From: Planctomycetota bacterium | GTDB lineage: Bacteria; Planctomycetota; Phycisphaerae; UBA1845; CAIVHJ01 | NCBI GenBank assembly: GCA_022573485.1 | Contig: JACZTW010000014.1 | Location: 1 to 22,940, forward strand | Reading direction: 5' to 3' | DNA length: 22,940 nucleotides | Part shown: piece after piece, positions 1 to 8,554 of the stretch | Layout of the letters: each line of letters begins with the position of its first letter | Numbering within the stretch: the stretch's first letter is position 1 | Position numbers and translations under genes: made by a program | The notes under the pieces: model-generated | What the model was told of the DNA's origin: nothing | The model's input: only the letters and a program-made list of their open reading frames with translations | The model's database searches: none

Positions 1-759
1 GGAGTGTTTCAACCGGGCGAGCCCGCGCATGTCGATGTTTCAGCGGTGGGGCGCTCTGATTGGGTGCGTGTGAAGTCGCTGATTCTGCCTTGGGGTCTGC
101 CGTCGCTGAGCGCCGGCGCGGTGGTTGCGGTTCTGGCGGGCTACTTGGCGTCGATGATCGAGTCGTTCGGGGATTACCATGCGTGCAAAGAAATGGCCGG
201 CGGTGGCGAGCCGACCTCGAAGGAAATCTCACGCGGCATCGGCTTTGAGGGAATCGGCTGCTCGCTGACCGGCCTGCTCGGCGGCTTCAGCTCGACCTCG
301 TATTCCGAGAACATCGCGCTGATCGGCCTGACCAAGGTTGGTTCCCGGTACGTGGTGCAGATCGGGGCTGTGATCCTGTTGCTGCTGGGCTTGTTCGGCA
401 AGTTCGGCGCCCTGGCCGCCGCGATTCCTAAGCCTGTTGTCGGAGGGCTTTATTGTGCGCTGTTTGGCCTGATTGCTGCTGTAGGAGTGCGGCAGTTCGC
501 AAAGGCCGACCTGTCTTCCGATCGCAACTTGTTCATCGGCGGGTTTTCGTTGTTCATGGGCCTGAGCCTGCCGTACTACTTCCAAAACGGCGGCTCCGCT
601 GCTGTGATAGCCAGTATGCCCGAGGGCGTCGCGGGTGTGATCATCGCTATTTGCACCACTGGCATGGCCGTCGCGGCGATCATCGGCATCACTCTCGATA
701 ACATCATCCCCGGCACGCCCGAAGAGCGAGGCCTGAAGATCTCAAGCCGTGATTCCTGA
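1..759 (+). CDS. NCS2-family nucleobase (xanthine/uracil) permease, 3' part
   Basis: This is the C-terminal part of an integral membrane symporter for purines or pyrimidines (xanthine/uracil permease, NCS2/SLC23 family). The reading frame is open from the window edge, so the GTG at position 4 is not the real start. In the fragment, IESFGDYHA (about residues 52-60) matches the conserved acidic substrate-site helix, and SENIALIGLTKVGSR (101-115) matches the family signature, with Glu in place of the common Gln. Several hydrophobic helices follow, up to about residue 232. The gene ends only about 10 bases before the end of a convergent ABC permease gene. The substrate cannot be told from this fragment; family assignment is secure. 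Confidence 0.9.
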   Translation, partial: GVFQPGEPAHVDVSAVGRSDWVRVKSLILPWGLPSLSAGAVVAVLAGYLASMIESFGDYHACKEMAGGGEPTSKEISRGIGFEGIGCSLTGLLGGFSSTSYSENIALIGLTKVGSRYVVQIGAVILLLLGLFGKFGALAAAIPKPVVGGLYCALFGLIAAVGVRQFAKADLSSDRNLFIGGFSLFMGLSLPYYFQNGGSAAVIASMPEGVAGVIIAICTTGMAVAAIIGITLDNIIPGTPEERGLKISSRDS

Positions 760-769
760 TCAGCCGCGT

Positions 770-1585
770 CTACGATGTGCAAATATCGCGTCGTGCGAAG
801 ACGATGCCGCCGGCGGTCCAGAGCACGGCGCCGCAACCAGCCAATATGAGCATGTCCTTCACAGGCCAAGTCGAGTCCTGCATGATGGCGAACGGTTTGT
901 AATAGTGCAGGATGGAGAGGAAGGCCATTTTCTCCGCGAAGTCCCAGTACTGCGCCAGCACGTTGAGAAAATAGGACGAAAGCACCAGCGCAAACAGAAC
1001 GGCGATCGCGCGGCCGCGACGCTCGCTCAGCGTTGAAACCAGAAACGCCAGGCCGCCGACCGCAAGGTACAGACAAAACAGATTCGCGACGATGATGACG
1101 AGCAGACTGATTTCCGTACGGTTCTCCGGCGCCACGATCAATCCGCCCAGCAGGCAACCCGCCAGACCCATAAGCAGGACGACCACGCCCGTGCCCAACC
1201 ACAGGGCCGTCTCTGAGAAGTACATTTCCCACCGGGAGACCGGCAGTGCCAACAGCACATCCATCGTGCCGCGATCCACTTCGCCCGCCGGCACACGCGT
1301 ACAGAACACGATCTCATGGCCGGCCACGATGACCAGCGCGATCGGGTGGACCCAGGCGAGCGAACCGAGCACCTTCGGTCCGAGCGAATCGCCGATCTCG
1401 GCGCCCAGCAACGCCCGCAGGATGTTGCGGAAGAAGGGTAAGTTCAGCAACGGGCCGGCCATTTCGTCGAAAAAGGTCGGAAACACAAAGGCCAGGAGGG
1501 CTTCGAAGACGAACAGTCCCAGCCCGAACAGCAGGGTGGCCAGCCAGACCTCGCGCAGTGTTTTCAAGAGCACACCGCGATTCAT
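770..1585 (-). CDS. ABC-2 type transporter permease
   Basis: Membrane subunit of an ABC exporter, 271 residues. Six hydrophobic segments can be seen near residues 14-36, 74-93, 126-150, 158-184, 191-213 and 244-264. The stretch EVDRGTMDVLLALPVSRWE (102-120) is the amphipathic motif typical of ABC-2 permeases (E...GT...LL..PVSR), placed between TM2 and TM3. Its ATG overlaps the end of the upstream ATPase gene by four bases (ATGA, 1582-1585), so the two are translationally coupled and almost certainly form one transporter. The substrate is unknown; drug, lipid or peptide export are all possible for this family. Confidence 0.88.
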   Translation of the reverse strand: MNRGVLLKTLREVWLATLLFGLGLFVFEALLAFVFPTFFDEMAGPLLNLPFFRNILRALLGAEIGDSLGPKVLGSLAWVHPIALVIVAGHEIVFCTRVPAGEVDRGTMDVLLALPVSRWEMYFSETALWLGTGVVVLLMGLAGCLLGGLIVAPENRTEISLLVIIVANLFCLYLAVGGLAFLVSTLSERRGRAIAVLFALVLSSYFLNVLAQYWDFAEKMAFLSILHYYKPFAIMQDSTWPVKDMLILAGCGAVLWTAGGIVFARRDICTS

Positions 1586-2472
1586 GCGTCACCGCCGCGG
1601 TAGTATTGGCGAAACAAGCTCTCGAGATTCGGACGGCTGATCTCGACATCTTCGATGGGCTGGCCAGCGAGCCACTCGATCAGCTCCGTCACCTTTCCAT
1701 CGAGATCACATTCCCACACTCCGCCGACACGCCGGTGCAGGGCCAGCATCGCCGGTGGCTTGGCCGGTTCCGCATTGTCGCCGCTCTTCCATCGAATCGT
1801 GACGGCCCGGGGGGCGCGGTCGCGGAGATGATCGATCGTCTCGTCGGTCACCAATCGGCCGTCGCGCAAAATGGCAACGCGATCGCACAAATCCTCGACT
1901 TCGCTGAGCACGTGACTGGAAAAGAACACGGTGTGCCCGTTTTTCGCCATGAGGCGGATGTGGTCGTAAAGCCGTTCCTGCGCCAGCGGATCGAGTGACG
2001 TGGTCGGTTCGTCAAGAATCAGCAGCCTGGGCTCGTGGACGAGTGCCAGAATGAGGCCGAGCTTTTGCCGCATCCCGCGCGACATGCGGATCACCTTGAC
2101 TGTCATTTCCAATCCGAAATAATCAGCGAGTTCGGCGCCCTTGGTTGCCAGATCGCGACCTCGCGCCTGGCCGACGATTTGCAGCGCAGTACGGCCCGTC
2201 ATCCAAGTGTGCAGTCGCAGATCGCCCGGCACATAGCCGATCTCGCTTTTGATCAACCGGCTCGCGCTCCAGCAATCGTGCCCGAAAACACAGGCACGTC
2301 CCGCACTCGGCCTGAGGAAACCGAGAAGCACGCGGATGGTCGTCGTTTTGCCGCTGCCGTTGGGGCCGAGGAACCCGTAAACCGTGCCCTCCGGCACGCT
2401 CAGGTCCAGGCGGTCAATCCCCAGTCGAGAACCATAGCGCTTGGTGAGTTGTTCGATGGCGATGAGGCTCAT
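1582..2472 (-). CDS. ABC transporter ATP-binding protein
   Basis: ATPase subunit of the exporter, 296 residues from the ATG at 2472 (MSLIAIEQLTKRYG). An in-frame ATG at 2499 would add nine residues that do not fit the family start. Walker A GPNGSGKTT lies at 36-44, Walker B LLILDEP at 150-156, the H-loop His at 187 (SSHVLSEVE). The Q-loop reads IGYVPGD without Gln, and the signature reads MSRGMRQK (130-137) rather than LSGGQ; both variants are common in ABC-2 exporter ATPases, so the protein is probably active. The C-terminal 80 residues form the accessory region usual in this group. It overlaps the permease gene by four bases. A TATGAT box ends nine bases before the ATG, which might mean a very short leader, but the -35 is poor. 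Confidence 0.92.
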   Translation of the reverse strand: MSLIAIEQLTKRYGSRLGIDRLDLSVPEGTVYGFLGPNGSGKTTTIRVLLGFLRPSAGRACVFGHDCWSASRLIKSEIGYVPGDLRLHTWMTGRTALQIVGQARGRDLATKGAELADYFGLEMTVKVIRMSRGMRQKLGLILALVHEPRLLILDEPTTSLDPLAQERLYDHIRLMAKNGHTVFFSSHVLSEVEDLCDRVAILRDGRLVTDETIDHLRDRAPRAVTIRWKSGDNAEPAKPPAMLALHRRVGGVWECDLDGKVTELIEWLAGQPIEDVEISRPNLESLFRQYYRGGDA

Positions 2473-2641
2473 TCGGCGCACATCATAGAAGCACGCCAAT
2501 TACAATGCCAGACTAACGTGAAGACTCACTCAGGACGCGGTGTGCTGCGGAATCGCGTGATCGCATCGTCGGCGATGTCATGTTGCATGGCGGGAGCAGC
2601 GCGCACTGTGGCTTGGCCGTTTGGCAGAGGTCCCGCATCAT

Positions 2642-2670
2642 GTGACCCCTTACGTCCGGGACAGTATACT
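2642..2670 (+). promoter_or_regulatory. Candidate promoter for the hyuAB-type operon
   Basis: A TATACT -10 box at 2665-2670 is preceded by a weak GTGACC -35 box at 2642-2647 with 17 bases between. It lies about 40 bases before the hyuA start in the divergent gap between the ABC operon and hyuA. The -35 matches only four of six consensus bases, so this is tentative. Confidence 0.25.
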
Positions 2671-2710
2671 GGCGACGGCTGCGCTCAAGCGATTCGGGCA
2701 GTGTGAACTC

Positions 2711-4771
2711 ATGCACATCGGCGTTGACACCGGCGGTACGTTTACCGACCTGCTCCTGTGGGACGGGCGCCGGCTGCGCGCTCACAAAGTGCCCTCCACG
2801 CCGCAGGATTTTTCCGAGGGTGTCTTGCGGGGAATCGCCGAAATCCTGGGCGAGCCTCACACGGGTGCGTTCGACGTCACACTTTCCGCCACGGTGGCGA
2901 CCAACGCGCTGCTCGAACGCAAGGGCGCCCGCACCGCTCTGATCACCACGCGCGGCTTTCGCGACGTATTGGAGATCGGCCGGCAGACCCGCCCGTCGCT
3001 GTACGACCTGCTGGCTGATCGGCCGCCGCCACTGGTGCCGCGATCCCTCAGACTGGAAGTCACCGAGCGGATCGACGCCGGGAAGCAAGTCGTCAGGCCG
3101 CTGGAAGTCGGCGAAGTCGAGGATGTGCTCGATCGCTTGGCGGAGAAGAACGTCGAGTCGGTGGCGATCTGTTTGTTGTTTTCGTTCCTGCATCCGCAAC
3201 ACGAACGGCTGATCGCACGCGCGGCCCGCCGCCGCGGGCTGACGGTTTCCGTGTCTTCGGAACTCCTCGCGGAGTTCCGCGAATACGAGCGAACCAGTAC
3301 GACAGTAGTGAATGCGTACGTCGCACCGATCATGCAGGGCTACATCCGCCGGATTGACCGTTCGCTGCGAACGATGGGGGTTCGGCGCTGGCGGATTGTG
3401 CAGTCCAACGGCGGGAGTCTGTCGCCCAAGTCGGCGGGCGAGCAGGCTGTGCATACGTTGCTGTCCGGTCCAGCGGCGGGCGTGATCGGGGCTCTGTCCG
3501 TGGCCCGCTTGGCGCTGGCCGGGCGGCGGGGCGAGGCCGCGAAGGTCATTACATTCGATATGGGCGGCACCTCGACGGATGTTTCGCTGATCGCCGGCGC
3601 CTGCGCAGCGGGTTCAACCGCCGGCACAGCCGGTTCGTCCCGCTCCGCGGACGCCGGCGCGGGCGCCGGCGCCGTGACCACCGAAGGCAGCGTGGCCGGC
3701 TGTCCGGTACGCGTGCCGATGCTGGATATCCACACGGTCGGCGCCGGCGGCGGATCGATCGCGCACCTGGACGCCGGCGGTGCGTTACACGTCGGCCCGC
3801 GAAGCGCCGGCGCCCGACCCGGGCCGGCCTGCTATGGGGTCGGCGATGACGTCACCGTGACCGATGCCAATTTGATCCTCGGCCGCATCAAGCCGGATCG
3901 TTTTCTCGGCGGCAAGATCAAACTGGACGCGCCGCGGGCCGAAAGAGCGATGCGGCAACTGGCGCGCAAGCTCGGCACAAGTGTTCCGGCAGCCGCTCGA
4001 TCGATCATCCGCATCGTGGGCGCCAACATGGAGCGTGCCCTGCGCCTCATCTCGATTGAACGCGGCCATGATCCTCGCGAGTTCACGTTGGTGTCGTTCG
4101 GCGGGGCCGGCGGGCTGCACGCCTGCGAACTGGCCGCCGCGCTGCACATTCCGCGCGTGTTGATTCCGTTCAATCCTGGTGTGCTGTCCGCATGGGGCGG
4201 GCTGGTCTGCGATGTAGTCAAGGACTATTCTCGCACCGTCATGCTCAGCGGCGGCGCGGATCCGCAGCCGCGGATCCGGCGCGTCGTGCGAGAACTCGAA
4301 GGGCAAGCCCGCCGCGAAATGGGCAGAGAAGCGCCACGAGGCGCGAAACTCGTGCTCTCCCGTTCGCTCGATTTGCGGTATGCCGGACAGGCGTTTGAAC
4401 TAAACGTTCCACATGCGGGGAAGCTGAGGGCTGCCGTCGAGCGATTTCACGCGGATCACGCTCGCCGATACGGCCACTCCGACATGAACGCGGTTGTTGA
4501 AGTCGTGACTGTGCGCGTGCGCGCCACGGGAACGATGCGCAAGCCGGCGCCGCAAGCGATTCCGCGCGGCGCAGCAGACGCGCGCCGTGCGATTTGCGCA
4601 AAGCGCAGCCGCATGACGCTCTACGACCGTGAGAAACTGCGCGCCGGCAACCGACTCACAGGGCCCGCGCTCGTTGTCGAGCCGTTTGCGACCACGTGGA
4701 TACCAAAAGAATGGCGCGGAACGATCGATCGGTGGGGAAATGTGCTGTTGGAATATCGCAAGACTCGATGA
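2711..4771 (+). CDS. hyuA: Hydantoinase/oxoprolinase subunit A (HyuA-like)
   Basis: ATP-dependent amidohydrolase subunit of the HyuA/5-oxoprolinase N-half family, which opens cyclic amides such as hydantoins or 5-oxoproline with ATP. The start is the ATG at 2711 (MHIGVDTGGTFTD), because the nucleotide-binding DTGGTFTD belongs at the very N-terminus; the frame is open 30 codons further up but that extension has no family character. Length is 686 residues. The second ASKHA phosphate motif FDMGGTSTD is at 282-290, and GAGGGS and the GGAGGLHA motif follow. Between them, residues about 297-320 form a Gly/Ala/Ser-rich insertion with flanking inverted repeats in the DNA, absent from typical homologues as I know them. 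It is followed 66 bases later by the partner hyuB. Substrate (hydantoin, oxoproline or other) cannot be decided. Confidence 0.9.
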   Translation: MHIGVDTGGTFTDLLLWDGRRLRAHKVPSTPQDFSEGVLRGIAEILGEPHTGAFDVTLSATVATNALLERKGARTALITTRGFRDVLEIGRQTRPSLYDLLADRPPPLVPRSLRLEVTERIDAGKQVVRPLEVGEVEDVLDRLAEKNVESVAICLLFSFLHPQHERLIARAARRRGLTVSVSSELLAEFREYERTSTTVVNAYVAPIMQGYIRRIDRSLRTMGVRRWRIVQSNGGSLSPKSAGEQAVHTLLSGPAAGVIGALSVARLALAGRRGEAAKVITFDMGGTSTDVSLIAGACAAGSTAGTAGSSRSADAGAGAGAVTTEGSVAGCPVRVPMLDIHTVGAGGGSIAHLDAGGALHVGPRSAGARPGPACYGVGDDVTVTDANLILGRIKPDRFLGGKIKLDAPRAERAMRQLARKLGTSVPAAARSIIRIVGANMERALRLISIERGHDPREFTLVSFGGAGGLHACELAAALHIPRVLIPFNPGVLSAWGGLVCDVVKDYSRTVMLSGGADPQPRIRRVVRELEGQARREMGREAPRGAKLVLSRSLDLRYAGQAFELNVPHAGKLRAAVERFHADHARRYGHSDMNAVVEVVTVRVRATGTMRKPAPQAIPRGAADARRAICAKRSRMTLYDREKLRAGNRLTGPALVVEPFATTWIPKEWRGTIDRWGNVLLEYRKTR
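3593..3670. repeat. In-frame palindromic GC-rich insertion inside hyuA
   Basis: The stretch is bounded by GCCGGCGCC (3593-3601) and its reverse complement GGCGCCGGC (3662-3670). Inside lie AGCGGG (3607-3612) with CCCGCT (3639-3644), and ACCG (3617-3620) with CGGT (3631-3634), giving nested complementary arms. It encodes a low-complexity Ala/Gly/Ser run in the loop between FDMGGTSTD and GAGGGS, where family members normally have a short connector. The high GC content makes chance inverted repeats more likely, so the mobile-repeat reading is moderate. Confidence 0.45.
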
Positions 4772-4837
4772 ACCGGAGGAAACGCACAGACACGGCTGCA
4801 TCGTGTAAAGTGACTTGGTCGTTTAGCAGATTGACCC

Positions 4838-6547
4838 ATGGCAAAAGCTCAAGCATCTCAAAAGACGAAAACTCTACGGCCCAATCCCGCTGACCTCGCC
4901 TTTTTCGGTAACCTGCTTACCAGCATCGCCGAGGAAATGGGCGCCAGCTTGATTCGCTCCGCTTACTCGTCGAACATCAAGGAGCGTCGTGACTGCTCGT
5001 GCGCCGTGTTCGATGGTGACGGCCGATTGGTCGCGCAGGCGGCCCATATTCCCGTGCATCTGGGGGCCATGCCGGCGTCAGTGCGGGCGGCACTCGAGGC
5101 CTTCAGGCAACTCGGCGAGGGCGATGCCGTTCTTTTGAACGATCCCTACGCCGGCGGCACCCACCTGCCGGACCTCACCATCGTCACCCCCGTCTTCGCG
5201 CCGGGAAGCAAGAGTACAAGGAGCCGCGGGCTTCAGCCCGCGCGATCGCACCGTTCGGAACCCGCGCCATCGCGTCAGCGCCCCGTCGCTTACCTCGCCA
5301 GCCGTGCCCACCACGCCGACGTGGGCGGCATGACGCCCGGCTCGCTGCCGCTGTCGCGCGAGATCTATCAGGAAGGGTTGCGCCTGCCGCCGGTCATGCT
5401 GCGCGAAGCAGGGCGACTCAATCAGGCGGTTGTGGACATACTTCGCTCGAACAGCCGCACCCCAGTTGAACGCGCGGGCGACCTGCGCGCCCAACTGGCG
5501 GCCCACGACGTTGGCGCCGGTCGGATCGTCGAAGTCGTCGATCGTTACGGTGCTTCGCCCTTGCAAAAGCAAATGACGCAGTTGATCGATTACGGCGCAC
5601 GACTGATGGGCGCGCTCATCGCCAACATTCCGAACGGCGCGTACAGCTTCGAGGACGTTCTCGACGACGACGGCCTGGGCTCCGGGCCGATCAAGATACG
5701 CGTTCGCCTGACCATCCGAGGCCGGAGGGTCAAAGTCGACTTCACCGGCAGCGCTCCGGCCTGCGCCGGCAACCTCAACGCCGTTGAGGCCATCACGTGT
5801 TCGGCTGTTTACTATTGCTTTTTGTGTTTGCTGGTGACGACCAGCGGGGATCACACTGATCCGCCGCTGAACGCCGGATGTTTCGCTCCGATTACGGTGA
5901 TCGCACCCGAGGGCACGATCGTCAACGCCCGGCCGCCGCATGCGGTGGCCTGCGGCAATTTGGAAACGTCGCAGCGGATCGTGGATGTCGTGTTCGGCGC
6001 GCTGGCCCAGGCCGTGCCGGATGTGGTTCCGGCGGCATCGCAGGGCACGATGAACAACCTGACACTCGGCGGCGTGAACCCAGCGACCCCCGGCGCGCCG
6101 GGGTTCGCGTATTATGAAACCATCGCCGGCGGAATGGGCGCCCGGCCGGGCGCGGACGGTGTTGACGCCGTGCAGGTCCACATGACCAACACGCTGAACA
6201 CGCCGATCGAAGCGCTGGAGTTCAGCTATCCCATGCGCGTTGAGCGCTACGAGATCGTTCCCGGCACCGGCGGCAAGGGTCGCTTTCGCGGGGGAAACGG
6301 CCTGCGGCGAGATATCCGTATGTTGTGCGACGTGACGGGCACGCTGCTGTGCGATCGCCGCGAGCACGCGCCCTACGGCTTGCTCGGCGGCGAACCCGGC
6401 TGCGTGGGCAAGAACACGCTGATGCGCGACGGCAGACGCCGCGCGCTCGCCGGTAAGGTGCAATTGGAATTGAAGGCAGGCGACGTGCTCAGCGTGCAAA
6501 CTCCCGGCGGCGGCGGGCATGGGAAGCGCGTGAAGCGTCGTTCGTGA
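4838..6547 (+). CDS. hyuB: Hydantoinase/oxoprolinase subunit B (HyuB-like)
   Basis: Partner subunit of the HyuA-like protein, 569 residues, matching the C-half of 5-oxoprolinase along its length. Recognisable blocks are the N-terminal SIAEEMGASLIRSAYSSNIK, NDPYAGGTHLPDLTIVTPVF, then RAHHADVGGMTPGS, and the C-terminal PGTGGKGRFRGGNGLRRD and QTPGGGGHG. The ATG at 4838 is the first plausible start; no strong ribosome-binding site is seen, and translation may depend on coupling with hyuA 66 bases upstream. Residues about 123-148 interrupt the conserved path from TIVTPVF to AYLASRAHHADVGG with an Arg/Ser/Pro-rich run that is the translation of a palindromic DNA repeat. The rest of the family pattern is intact, so the protein is probably functional. 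Confidence 0.9.
   Translation: MAKAQASQKTKTLRPNPADLAFFGNLLTSIAEEMGASLIRSAYSSNIKERRDCSCAVFDGDGRLVAQAAHIPVHLGAMPASVRAALEAFRQLGEGDAVLLNDPYAGGTHLPDLTIVTPVFAPGSKSTRSRGLQPARSHRSEPAPSRQRPVAYLASRAHHADVGGMTPGSLPLSREIYQEGLRLPPVMLREAGRLNQAVVDILRSNSRTPVERAGDLRAQLAAHDVGAGRIVEVVDRYGASPLQKQMTQLIDYGARLMGALIANIPNGAYSFEDVLDDDGLGSGPIKIRVRLTIRGRRVKVDFTGSAPACAGNLNAVEAITCSAVYYCFLCLLVTTSGDHTDPPLNAGCFAPITVIAPEGTIVNARPPHAVACGNLETSQRIVDVVFGALAQAVPDVVPAASQGTMNNLTLGGVNPATPGAPGFAYYETIAGGMGARPGADGVDAVQVHMTNTLNTPIEALEFSYPMRVERYEIVPGTGGKGRFRGGNGLRRDIRMLCDVTGTLLCDRREHAPYGLLGGEPGCVGKNTLMRDGRRRALAGKVQLELKAGDVLSVQTPGGGGHGKRVKRRS
5204..5281. repeat. Palindromic repeat element inserted in frame in hyuB
   Basis: About 78 bases (26 codons) interrupt the HyuB frame without breaking it. 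The core is CGCGGGCT (5225-5232), TC, AGCCCGCG (5235-5242), a perfect eight-base inverted repeat. The same arms, extended to GAGCCGCGGGCTTC on the left and AGCCCGCGCG on the right, recur at 21307-21360 around a longer loop. The exact ends are estimated from where HyuB-like protein sequence stops and resumes. Confidence 0.65.
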
Positions 6548-7096
6548 AGCGTGGAGAACCACCGCAGATCGCTGTGCCGACAATCCGTATGTGTTTGGCG
6601 TGGCTGACAATTCCCAGCCAGCAGCCACCCAGGCGCGACTGCACTCTAACCACATAGGAGAATCCCGTCTCGGCGACCCTTGGTTGCTCACCAGGAGAGA
6701 AGTTCTCTCCGGCAGTCCCCTTGATCTATAACCACAGCGAGATGTGGCGATCGGGTGACAAGTTGTCTCAGTAGGTAGTAGACGGTAGGCAATAGGCGGA
6801 AAGCAGGGAATGGTCAATTCGGCGTGTCAAGAGCGATCTGGGAGCATTGTCCACGGTCTGTCATCTCCTTGGACGCTCGGCCTCGTCGCCCTGCTCGCAG
6901 GAGCGCTCCGCAGAACTGCCGAAGGGTGTGAAAAGCTGCGCGAGGCATCGGTCCGAAACCGTAAGTCGTTGGGACAACATTGTATTACCAAACGAACCCA
7001 ACTCGCATCTAAAGCAATGGGGTGCAGATGGTAAAGGTCTGTTTTGCCACAATTGAGGCAGAGTTCGGAGACGATGGAACCGTGTAGGATGTGCTC
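6548..7096. other. Gene-free interval with several hairpins
   Basis: No convincing gene was found in about 550 bases; short frames here lack protein character. Inverted repeats are frequent: GTGGCTG (6600-6606) with CAGCCAC (6622-6628); GGAGAGA (6694-6700) with TCTCTCC (6704-6710); CCACA with TGTGG (6731-6746); and the near-palindrome GACAAGTTGTC (6757-6767). From 6771 to about 6800 comes a degenerate GTAGGTAGTA/GGTAGGCAATAGGC run that looks like a decayed dispersed repeat. None of the hairpins has a clear T-run, so I do not call a hyuB terminator. Confidence 0.5.
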
Positions 7097-8326
7097 ATGG
7101 TGAAGTTGCGCAAGACGCTGGGGCCTGGGTTGCTGGTGACGGCGGCGTTTGTGGGGCCGGGCACAGTGACGACGGCGAGCGTGGCGGGGGCTCGGTTCGG
7201 GTACGCGTTGCTGTGGGCGTTGCTGTTCTCGGTGCTGGCGACAATCGTATTGCAGGAAATGTCGGCCCGGTTGGGGCTTGTGACCCGTGCGGGGCTCGGC
7301 GAAGCGCTGCGCTCGACCTTCACGAAGCCTTGGCTGCGGTGGTGCTGCGTGGCGCTGGTGGTGGGGGCTATCGGCTTCGGCAATGCGGCGTACGAGGCGG
7401 GCAACATCATCGGCGCGGCGGCCGGCCTGGAGATTATCACGGGCATTCGGCCGACGATCTGGGCGGGCGTCATTGGAACTGCGGGCGCGGGATTGCTGCT
7501 GTTTGGGGCGTACCGCGTGCTCGAGAAGATCTTGATCGCGCTCGTACTATTGATGAGTTTGGTGTTTGTGGCGACGGCGGTGATTGTCCGTCCGGACGTT
7601 GCTGCCATTTTCCGGGGGATGTTCGTGCCCAGCGTGCCAGCCGGTTCGCTGGTGACCGTCATCGCGCTGATCGGCACCACCGTGGTGCCGTACAACTTGT
7701 TCCTGCACGCCAGCATGGTACGCGAGAAGTGGTCGGCGGATCTGCCGATCGCGGAGGCGCTGCGGCAGTCGCGCTTCGACACGTGCATCTCGATTGCGCT
7801 CGGCGGTGTGATCACGCTGGCGATTGCGCTGAGCGCCGCGGCGTGCTTCAAGTTGGGAACGGACATTGGATCTGCCGCTGCGATGGCGGAACAGTTGCAG
7901 CCGCTGTTGGGCCGATCGGCGAAGTGGTTCTTCGCGGTGGGCCTGTTCGCGGCGGGTCTGACCAGCACGATCATGGCGCCTCTGGCGGCGGCCTATGCGA
8001 CGGCGGGGGCGTTCGGCTGGCAGCAGGACCGTCAGTCGTGGCGATTCCGGGCTGTTTGGGCGTCGGTGATCGTGGCGGGAACCGCCTTCGCAATTAGCGG
8101 AGCGGGTGGAAGCCCTGTGGCTACGATCTTGTTCGCCCAAGCGGCGAACGGGCTCATTCTTCCGGTGGTGGCGGTGTTCCTGTTGGTGGTCGTCAATCGC
8201 ACGAACCTGCTGGGCGCTCATGCCAACGGTGTCATGGCGAACCTGATGGGAGTGGTGGTCGTTGGTATCGTCGGGGCGCTGGGAGCGTGGCGGATTGTGT
8301 TGGCGATCGGGCAATGGTTGGAGTAA
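7097..8326 (+). CDS. NRAMP-family transporter with altered metal-site residues
   Basis: Integral membrane transporter of the NRAMP (Mn/Fe:proton symporter, COG1914) family, 409 residues and about eleven hydrophobic segments. I prefer the ATG at 7097, which has AGGA seven bases upstream, over the GTG at 7091. The family is recognisable from GPGLLVTAAFVGPGTVTTA at the N-terminus, LQEMSARLG, and the TM6 region IGTTVVPYNLFLHASMV. However, the canonical TM1 metal-binding DPGN reads GPGT (20-23), and the TM6 A-x-x-MPH motif reads VPY (197-199). The Asp, Asn and Met ligands and the following His are therefore all replaced. Divergent NRAMP-like proteins of this type exist in several phyla; their substrate is not clear to me. 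The gene stands alone, convergent with a small RNA unit. Confidence 0.85.
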   Translation: MVKLRKTLGPGLLVTAAFVGPGTVTTASVAGARFGYALLWALLFSVLATIVLQEMSARLGLVTRAGLGEALRSTFTKPWLRWCCVALVVGAIGFGNAAYEAGNIIGAAAGLEIITGIRPTIWAGVIGTAGAGLLLFGAYRVLEKILIALVLLMSLVFVATAVIVRPDVAAIFRGMFVPSVPAGSLVTVIALIGTTVVPYNLFLHASMVREKWSADLPIAEALRQSRFDTCISIALGGVITLAIALSAAACFKLGTDIGSAAAMAEQLQPLLGRSAKWFFAVGLFAAGLTSTIMAPLAAAYATAGAFGWQQDRQSWRFRAVWASVIVAGTAFAISGAGGSPVATILFAQAANGLILPVVAVFLLVVVNRTNLLGAHANGVMANLMGVVVVGIVGALGAWRIVLAIGQWLE

Positions 8327-8368
8327 GGGTCATAGGCTGGGTACGACCGATTGGTTGTGGCGAGATCG

Positions 8369-8407
8369 CGCAGGCTCCCGACAAGTCGGGATTTCATTCC
8401 GCCTGCG
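8369..8407. repeat. Nested palindrome downstream of the NRAMP gene
   Basis: CGCAGGC (8369-8375) pairs with GCCTGCG (8401-8407) around an inner perfect palindrome TCCCGACAAGTCGGGA (8376-8391) followed by TTTCATT. It sits about 40 bases after the NRAMP stop. It could be a REP-like dispersed repeat or a weak terminator; the T-run is short and interrupted. Confidence 0.45.
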
Positions 8408-8469
8408 GCTCGTTGAGCAATAGGGCGAGGATGGGTCTCGAGGGAGTTGTGATGGATTGTCACTGGCGC

Positions 8470-8507
8470 AAAAAAGCGACCCGCCAATGCGAGTCCGCAC
8501 TGGCGGG
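8470..8507 (-). terminator. Rho-independent terminator of the small RNA
   Basis: Read on the minus strand, CCCGCCAGTGCG and CGCATTGGCGGG form a 12-base stem (one mismatch) around a GACT loop, then TCGC and six T residues (8475-8470). On the plus strand the same hairpin is followed by a T5 run at 8515-8519 after a seven-base gap, so it might also stop NRAMP transcripts weakly. Confidence 0.85.
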
Positions 8508-8554
8508 CCATATGTTTTTCGGGGGCTGCTCTAGTTGCAACCACGTTCGCTGTA

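Noticed and set aside
5078..6817. Minus-strand ORF of 579 codons opposite hyuB
   Set aside because: Antisense shadow of HyuB; no family features, and its N-terminus is only the translated intergenic repeat.
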